This document shows, piece after piece, positions 4,505 through 6,874 of a stretch of DNA of 6,874 nucleotides. The notes under the pieces are model-generated. The model was not told the origin of the DNA. It saw nothing but the letters and a program-made list of their open reading frames with translations, and did not search any database. Source of the stretch: an uncultured Synechococcus sp. (GTDB taxonomy: Bacteria; Cyanobacteriota; Cyanobacteriia; PCC-6307; Cyanobiaceae); NCBI GenBank assembly GCA_937975655.1, contig CALJTZ010000188.1:1-6874 (forward strand), in the 5' to 3' direction. A program made the translations under genes and the position numbers. Positions within the stretch are counted from its first letter, which is position 1, and each line of letters begins with the position of its first letter.

Positions 4505-5515
4505 TTGAGCGACTGGAACCACCGCCATGTGCTGGATCTGGCGGCCTTCTCGCTTGCGGATTACGCCACCGTTCTGGAGCTGGCCCAGCGTTTTCGGGTC
4601 ATGCCCACCAGCGGTGCCCGCAAGCTCCCCGCCCTGCAGGGCCGGCTGGTCACCACCCTCTTCTTTGAGCCCAGCACCCGCACCCGCAGCAGCTTCGAGC
4701 TGGCGGCCAAGCGCCTCTCGGCCGATGTGCAGAGCTTTTCGCCGTCGTCGAGTTCCCTCAGCAAGGGTGAAAGCCTGCTCGACACCGTGCGCACCTATGT
4801 GGCCATGGGGGCTGATCTGCTGGTGGTGCGCCACCGCTGCACGGGCGTACCCGCCTCCCTCGCCCGTGATCTGGAGGCCAGCGGTGATCGGGTGGCGGTG
4901 CTCAATGGCGGCGATGGCCAGCACAGCCACCCCAGCCAGGGGCTGCTGGATCTGTTCACCCTGGCGCGTCACTTTGCCCCTGAGGCCCCCACGCCCCACG
5001 CCCTGGCGGGGCGTCGCATCGTGATCGTGGGGGATGTGCTGCACTCCCGTGTGGCCCGCTCCAACCTCTGGGCCCTCACGGCCTGCGGGGCCGATGTGGT
5101 CCTGTGCGGGCCGTCCACCCTTCTGCCCAGCAGTTTTGCTGAGTTTGTGGCGGCGCCGCCGCCCGGCCAGGCCAGCGATCCGGTGGCGTCTCGCGGGCGG
5201 GTGATTGTGGGCCACGACCTGGACCAGGCCCTGGCCGGTGCGGATGCGGTGATGACCTTGCGCCTTCAGAAAGAGCGCATGCACCAACATCTGCTCACCA
5301 GCCTCGAGAGCTATCACCGCCACTACGGCCTCACCCATCAGCGACTTGAGCGTTGCGGCCAACCCGTGCCGGTGCTCCATCCCGGGCCCGTGAACCGGGG
5401 GGTGGAGATGAGCGGTGCCTTGCTCGATGATCCACAGCGGTGCCTGGTGGAGGAGCAGGTGCGCAATGGCATCCCCATTCGCATGGCGCTGCTCTACCTG
5501 TTGGCGGCGCGCTGA
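4505..5515 (+). CDS. pyrB: aspartate carbamoyltransferase catalytic chain
   Basis: Catalyses carbamoyl phosphate plus L-aspartate to N-carbamoyl-aspartate, the committed step of pyrimidine synthesis, in the cytosol as a trimer. The 336 residues are close to the usual length (about 300-340). Visible motifs are the carbamoyl-phosphate loop FFEPSTRTRSSFE (S57-T58-R59-T60), the mobile-loop Lys in SLSKGES (K87), VVRHRCTG (109-114), H142-P-S-Q145, the second-domain start GRRIVIVGD-LHSRVARSN, the aspartate-loop region MTLRLQKER, LHPGPVNRG, and the C-terminal QVRNGIPIRMALL. All key residues appear present. The start is TTG 4505; no ATG is available and no ribosome site is evident, which is common in these organisms. 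It follows mpg by 26 bases on the same strand, so its promoter may lie upstream of the inserted element. No regulatory chain (pyrI) is in the window. Confidence 0.97.
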   Translation: MSDWNHRHVLDLAAFSLADYATVLELAQRFRVMPTSGARKLPALQGRLVTTLFFEPSTRTRSSFELAAKRLSADVQSFSPSSSSLSKGESLLDTVRTYVAMGADLLVVRHRCTGVPASLARDLEASGDRVAVLNGGDGQHSHPSQGLLDLFTLARHFAPEAPTPHALAGRRIVIVGDVLHSRVARSNLWALTACGADVVLCGPSTLLPSSFAEFVAAPPPGQASDPVASRGRVIVGHDLDQALAGADAVMTLRLQKERMHQHLLTSLESYHRHYGLTHQRLERCGQPVPVLHPGPVNRGVEMSGALLDDPQRCLVEEQVRNGIPIRMALLYLLAAR

Positions 5516-5537
5516 GGCTCGCCAGTTGCTGGGAGCC
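5516..5537. terminator. hairpin between the convergent pyrB and DUF565 genes
   Basis: GGCTC (5516-5520) and CCAG (5522-5525) pair with CTGG (5529-5532) and GAGCC (5533-5537) around a TTG loop, a 9-bp stem with one bulged G, starting right after the pyrB stop. No T-run follows on either strand, so termination is only suggested by position. Confidence 0.4.
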
Positions 5538-5551
5538 TGCGCTTGCAGCCC

Positions 5552-5887
5552 CTACAGCAACTTGAAGCCTTCCAACAGCAGCCCGTAGGTGAAGCCCAGG
5601 CGCAGCATGTCCAGCAGTTGCAGGGTCAGCTTGTCCCCCGGGCGCTGTCGCAGCGGCCGCCGCAGCCTCACCGCCACTTCCACGGCCACCACGCAGATCA
5701 GCGCCGCCAGCGGATCCAGCAGCGCCAGGGCACCCGTGACCGTGGTGAGGGCGCTGGCCATATAGAAGCTGCCCAGCAGTGCGATCAGCTGCAGCGAAAG
5801 GCGGCGCCAGGGATTGATAGCCCAGCGCGCGAGCCTGGCTCCAGCTCCTCCGAGGCTCTGCTGCAGGCGGGTCTGTTGCACTGGCAA
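5552..5887 (-). CDS. DUF565 / Ycf20-like membrane protein
   Basis: A 111-residue protein with the marks of the cyanobacterial and plastid Ycf20-like (DUF565) family: NPWRRLSLQLIALLGSFYMA as the first membrane segment, ALLDPLAALICVVAVEVAVR as the second, and the C-terminal LLDMLRLGFTYGLLLEGFKL. Its biochemical function is not established; the family has been linked to photosynthesis and light dissipation in algae. TTG 5887 is chosen because a perfect AGGAGGT lies 10 bases before it (5904-5898). The frame is open to TTG 5962, but that start falls inside a transcription terminator; GTG 5881 is another option. It is convergent with pyrB and follows the terminator of the next operon, so it probably has its own promoter or depends on read-through. 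Confidence 0.85.
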   Translation of the reverse strand: MPVQQTRLQQSLGGAGARLARWAINPWRRLSLQLIALLGSFYMASALTTVTGALALLDPLAALICVVAVEVAVRLRRPLRQRPGDKLTLQLLDMLRLGFTYGLLLEGFKLL

Positions 5888-5960
5888 GGGTTCAGCCACC
5901 TCCTCGATGGGTCGCCAGGACGTGGAGTGTTGCTGTGCGCCTTCTACTGCATCGGCACAC

Positions 5961-5988
5961 AAAAAGCCCGAGCGTGTGGCCCGGGCTT
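5961..5988 (-). terminator. intrinsic terminator after the small-gene operon
   Basis: On the minus strand AAGCCCG (5988-5982) pairs with CGGGCTT (5970-5964) around an 11-base loop, followed by a run of T ending at 5961. This is a standard rho-independent terminator, 50 bases after the stop of the gene at 6039-6239. Confidence 0.8.
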
Positions 5989-6038
5989 GGCAGTGGTGGG
6001 TCCAGCCTGAGAGGGCTGTCCCGGCCCATCAACAACCC

Positions 6039-6239
6039 TCAGGCGTCAGCGTCCTTGCTCTTGCGGGAGCCTTTGCCCTCCAGCAGTTCCAGCAGCGCCT
6101 CCATCTGGGCCATCACGCCACGCACCTCACCCGCCTCGGGCAGCAGGCCGTCGTCCATCACGCCCTGGTGCATTTCGCGGAGTTCCTGGCGGATGTATCG
6201 CAGGTGGCTCACCACCTGCTCGCGCTTGGATTGCGACAT
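6039..6239 (-). CDS. conserved small cyanobacterial protein of unknown function
   Basis: A 66-residue soluble protein starting MSQSKREQVVSHLRYIRQEL, then REMHQGVMDDGLLPEAGEVR, a helix GVMAQMEALLELLEG and a charged tail KGSRKSKDADA. It looks all-helical, likely two helices joined by a turn. I recall near-identical proteins (HLRYIRQELREMHQG) in Synechococcus and Prochlorococcus, without a known function. ATG 6239 is the only good start. It lies 15 bases after the stop of the preceding gene at 6255 and before a terminator, so it is the last gene of the unit that includes the PCP_red protein. Confidence 0.75.
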   Translation of the reverse strand: MSQSKREQVVSHLRYIRQELREMHQGVMDDGLLPEAGEVRGVMAQMEALLELLEGKGSRKSKDADA

Positions 6240-6254
6240 GGAGCGAGTTCTGTG

Positions 6255-6446
6255 TTAGCCCTCCCTTTTACCGCATCGTCCGGCCGTCAGCGCCCTGCCG
6301 ATTGCCACTGCGCCAAACCCCACAAGCACCGCGGGCCTGCCCACGCTGAGCAGGTAGGCCATGGCCCCGATTCCCAACAGCGTGCGTTTGCGTGGTGTGC
6401 CCTGCAAGCGCCGCGAGGCCCTGCGCGGCTTCGCCAGGCGGTTCAC
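6255..6446 (-). CDS. small basic membrane protein, translationally coupled
   Basis: The 63-residue product has a strongly basic N-terminus (MNRLAKPRRASRRLQGTPRK) and then a hydrophobic stretch, LLGIGAMAYLLSVGRPAVLV followed by GFGAVAIGRAL, that could form one or two short membrane segments; a basic tail ends it. The positive-inside rule puts the N-terminus in the cytoplasm. The start GTG (6446-6444) overlaps the stop of the PCP_red gene in GTGA, which supports both the start and its reality. No family is recognised. Coupling to a chlorophyll-related small protein hints at a role in thylakoid or pigment metabolism, an inference only. Confidence 0.65.
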   Translation of the reverse strand: MNRLAKPRRASRRLQGTPRKRTLLGIGAMAYLLSVGRPAVLVGFGAVAIGRALTAGRCGKREG

Positions 6447-6604
6447 TTCTGGCCGAAGCGGGCCTTGGCGTCTTCGTAGAAGGCCAGATCGATGCCGCTC
6501 AGACCGCTTTCGCTGGCCATGGCCTCAATCCGCTTGCGCACGGCCGGGCGTACGAAAAAGGGAATTTCCTTGAGCTTGGCTTCCGCCTCGGCGCTCCAGT
6601 TCAT
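6443..6604 (-). CDS. small PCP_red-domain protein (protochlorophyllide reductase C-terminal-like)
   Basis: The 53-residue product, MNWSAEAEAKLKEIPFFVRP followed by AVRKRIEAMASESGLSGIDL and AFYEDAKARFGQK, matches the short domain found at the C-terminus of ChlB (light-independent protochlorophyllide reductase), where it contacts the substrate. Stand-alone copies are common in cyanobacteria and their role is not settled. ATG 6604 is preferred over the longer open frame to 6874, because GGGAGG lies about 9 bases before it and the upstream frame crosses the tRNA gene. It lies 35 bases after tRNA-Ala on the same strand and may be transcribed with it. The next gene overlaps its stop (GTGA). Confidence 0.85.
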   Translation of the reverse strand: MNWSAEAEAKLKEIPFFVRPAVRKRIEAMASESGLSGIDLAFYEDAKARFGQK

Positions 6605-6639
6605 CGCCAGGGCCTCCCGGGGCTCAAACCGTTTGACGA

Positions 6640-6712
6640 TGGAGAATAGGGGACTCGAACCCCTGACCTCTGCGGTGCGATCGCAGCGCTCTACCAGCTG
6701 AGCTAATTCCCC
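6640..6712 (-). tRNA. tRNA-Ala (anticodon CGC)
   Basis: All four arms fold over 73 bases: acceptor GGGGAAT with ATTCTCC, D-arm GCTC/GAGC, anticodon stem CTGCG/CGCAG with loop ATCGCAC, and T-arm AGGGG-TTCGAGT-CCCCT. The anticodon CGC (6679-6677) reads GCG. The G3-U70 wobble pair, the identity mark of alanine tRNAs, is present, with discriminator A. CCA is not encoded. The HIP1 octamer GCGATCGC forms part of the anticodon arm. Confidence 0.96.
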
Positions 6713-6874
6713 GGTTAGCGGCCGCAACGGTGGCCTCAGCCAGAAGTTATCAGTCTTGCGGCCGATTCTGCGCTTGGCTGCTGTGGCCGGTTGAGGCTGT
6801 GGGGACAGAGAATGGAGGGCCCTGTGCTGGCCAGTCATGCCTGAGCCCCATGCCACGGCCCCTGGATCGATCAC
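6713..6874. other. upstream region of tRNA-Ala; possible start of a plus-strand gene
   Basis: No complete gene is seen. A possible plus-strand start is ATG 6837 (MPEPHATAPGSI, running off the edge), which would be divergent from the tRNA, but 12 residues are too few to judge. The palindrome GCGGCCGC lies just upstream of the tRNA (6718-6725). A TGATAA at 6752-6747 on the minus strand could be a weak -10 for the tRNA. Confidence 0.2.

Noticed and set aside
4527..5024. 165-residue plus-strand open frame
   Set aside because: It overlaps pyrB in another frame; Pro/Trp/Cys/Ser-rich, as expected from a shifted reading of GC-rich coding DNA.
4475..5380. 301-residue open frame on the minus strand
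   Set aside because: It lies antisense within pyrB; its length follows from high GC content, and its sequence (His/Gly/Ala/Gln-rich) resembles no protein.
5814..6479. 221-residue plus-strand open frame
   Set aside because: It runs antisense through the DUF565 upstream region, a terminator and two small genes on the minus strand; composition is that of a shadow frame.
6640..6712. tRNA-Ala as the integration site of an element
   Set aside because: No partial tRNA copy is present elsewhere in the window, and the integrase lies 4.7 kb away, beside its own repeats in mpg.
6443..6874. 143-residue frame ending in the PCP_red domain
   Set aside because: The upstream 90 residues would be read through the tRNA-Ala gene; the ATG at 6604 with a ribosome site gives the normal domain length.

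Overview
The window looks like chromosome from a GC-rich picocyanobacterium of the marine/brackish Synechococcus or Cyanobium type. The evidence is an aspartate carbamoyltransferase of the picocyanobacterial kind, a Ycf20/DUF565 membrane protein, a small protochlorophyllide-reductase-domain (PCP_red) protein, and two copies of the cyanobacterial octamer GCGATCGC (2691-2698, and 6677-6684 inside the tRNA). Genus is inferred from remembered protein families, not from a search.

Layout: (1) 1-313, minus strand: the N-terminal part of an exported protein, cut by the window edge. (2) 385-696, plus strand: the first half of a 3-methyladenine DNA glycosylase gene (mpg). (3) 682-4104: an integrated element of about 3.4 kb. 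(4) 4110-4478: the second half of mpg. (5) 4505-5515: pyrB. (6) 5552-6712, all minus strand and convergent to pyrB: a DUF565 gene, a terminator, three small genes of which two overlap, and tRNA-Ala(CGC).

The main point is the element that splits mpg. Both of its ends carry CACCACTGCG (682-691 and 4095-4104), at the HHC codons of the enzyme and in the same codon phase. Removing the 3413 bp between the copies rejoins the glycosylase in frame. A tyrosine recombinase lies just inside the left end. The cargo is small: a 25-codon ORF overlapping the integrase, four small proteins that are or may be ribbon-helix-helix (RHH) DNA-binding proteins (two plus, two minus), a 50-residue protein coupled to one of them by an ATGA overlap, a palindrome-rich AT-rich intergenic region, and a 184-residue Cys-rich zinc-finger-like protein. 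I see no transfer, capsid, restriction or recognisable toxin gene.

While the element is in place, the catalytic Glu of the glycosylase (in VETEAY) and its C-terminal half are encoded 3.4 kb apart, so mpg should be inactive. The arrangement resembles the gene-interrupting excisable elements known from nifD, hupL and fdxN of heterocystous cyanobacteria or sigK of Bacillus. Whether this one excises cannot be told from the sequence. The RHH proteins are candidates for controlling the integrase, and the zinc-finger gene with the nearby palindromes may serve replication of an excised circle; both roles are inference.
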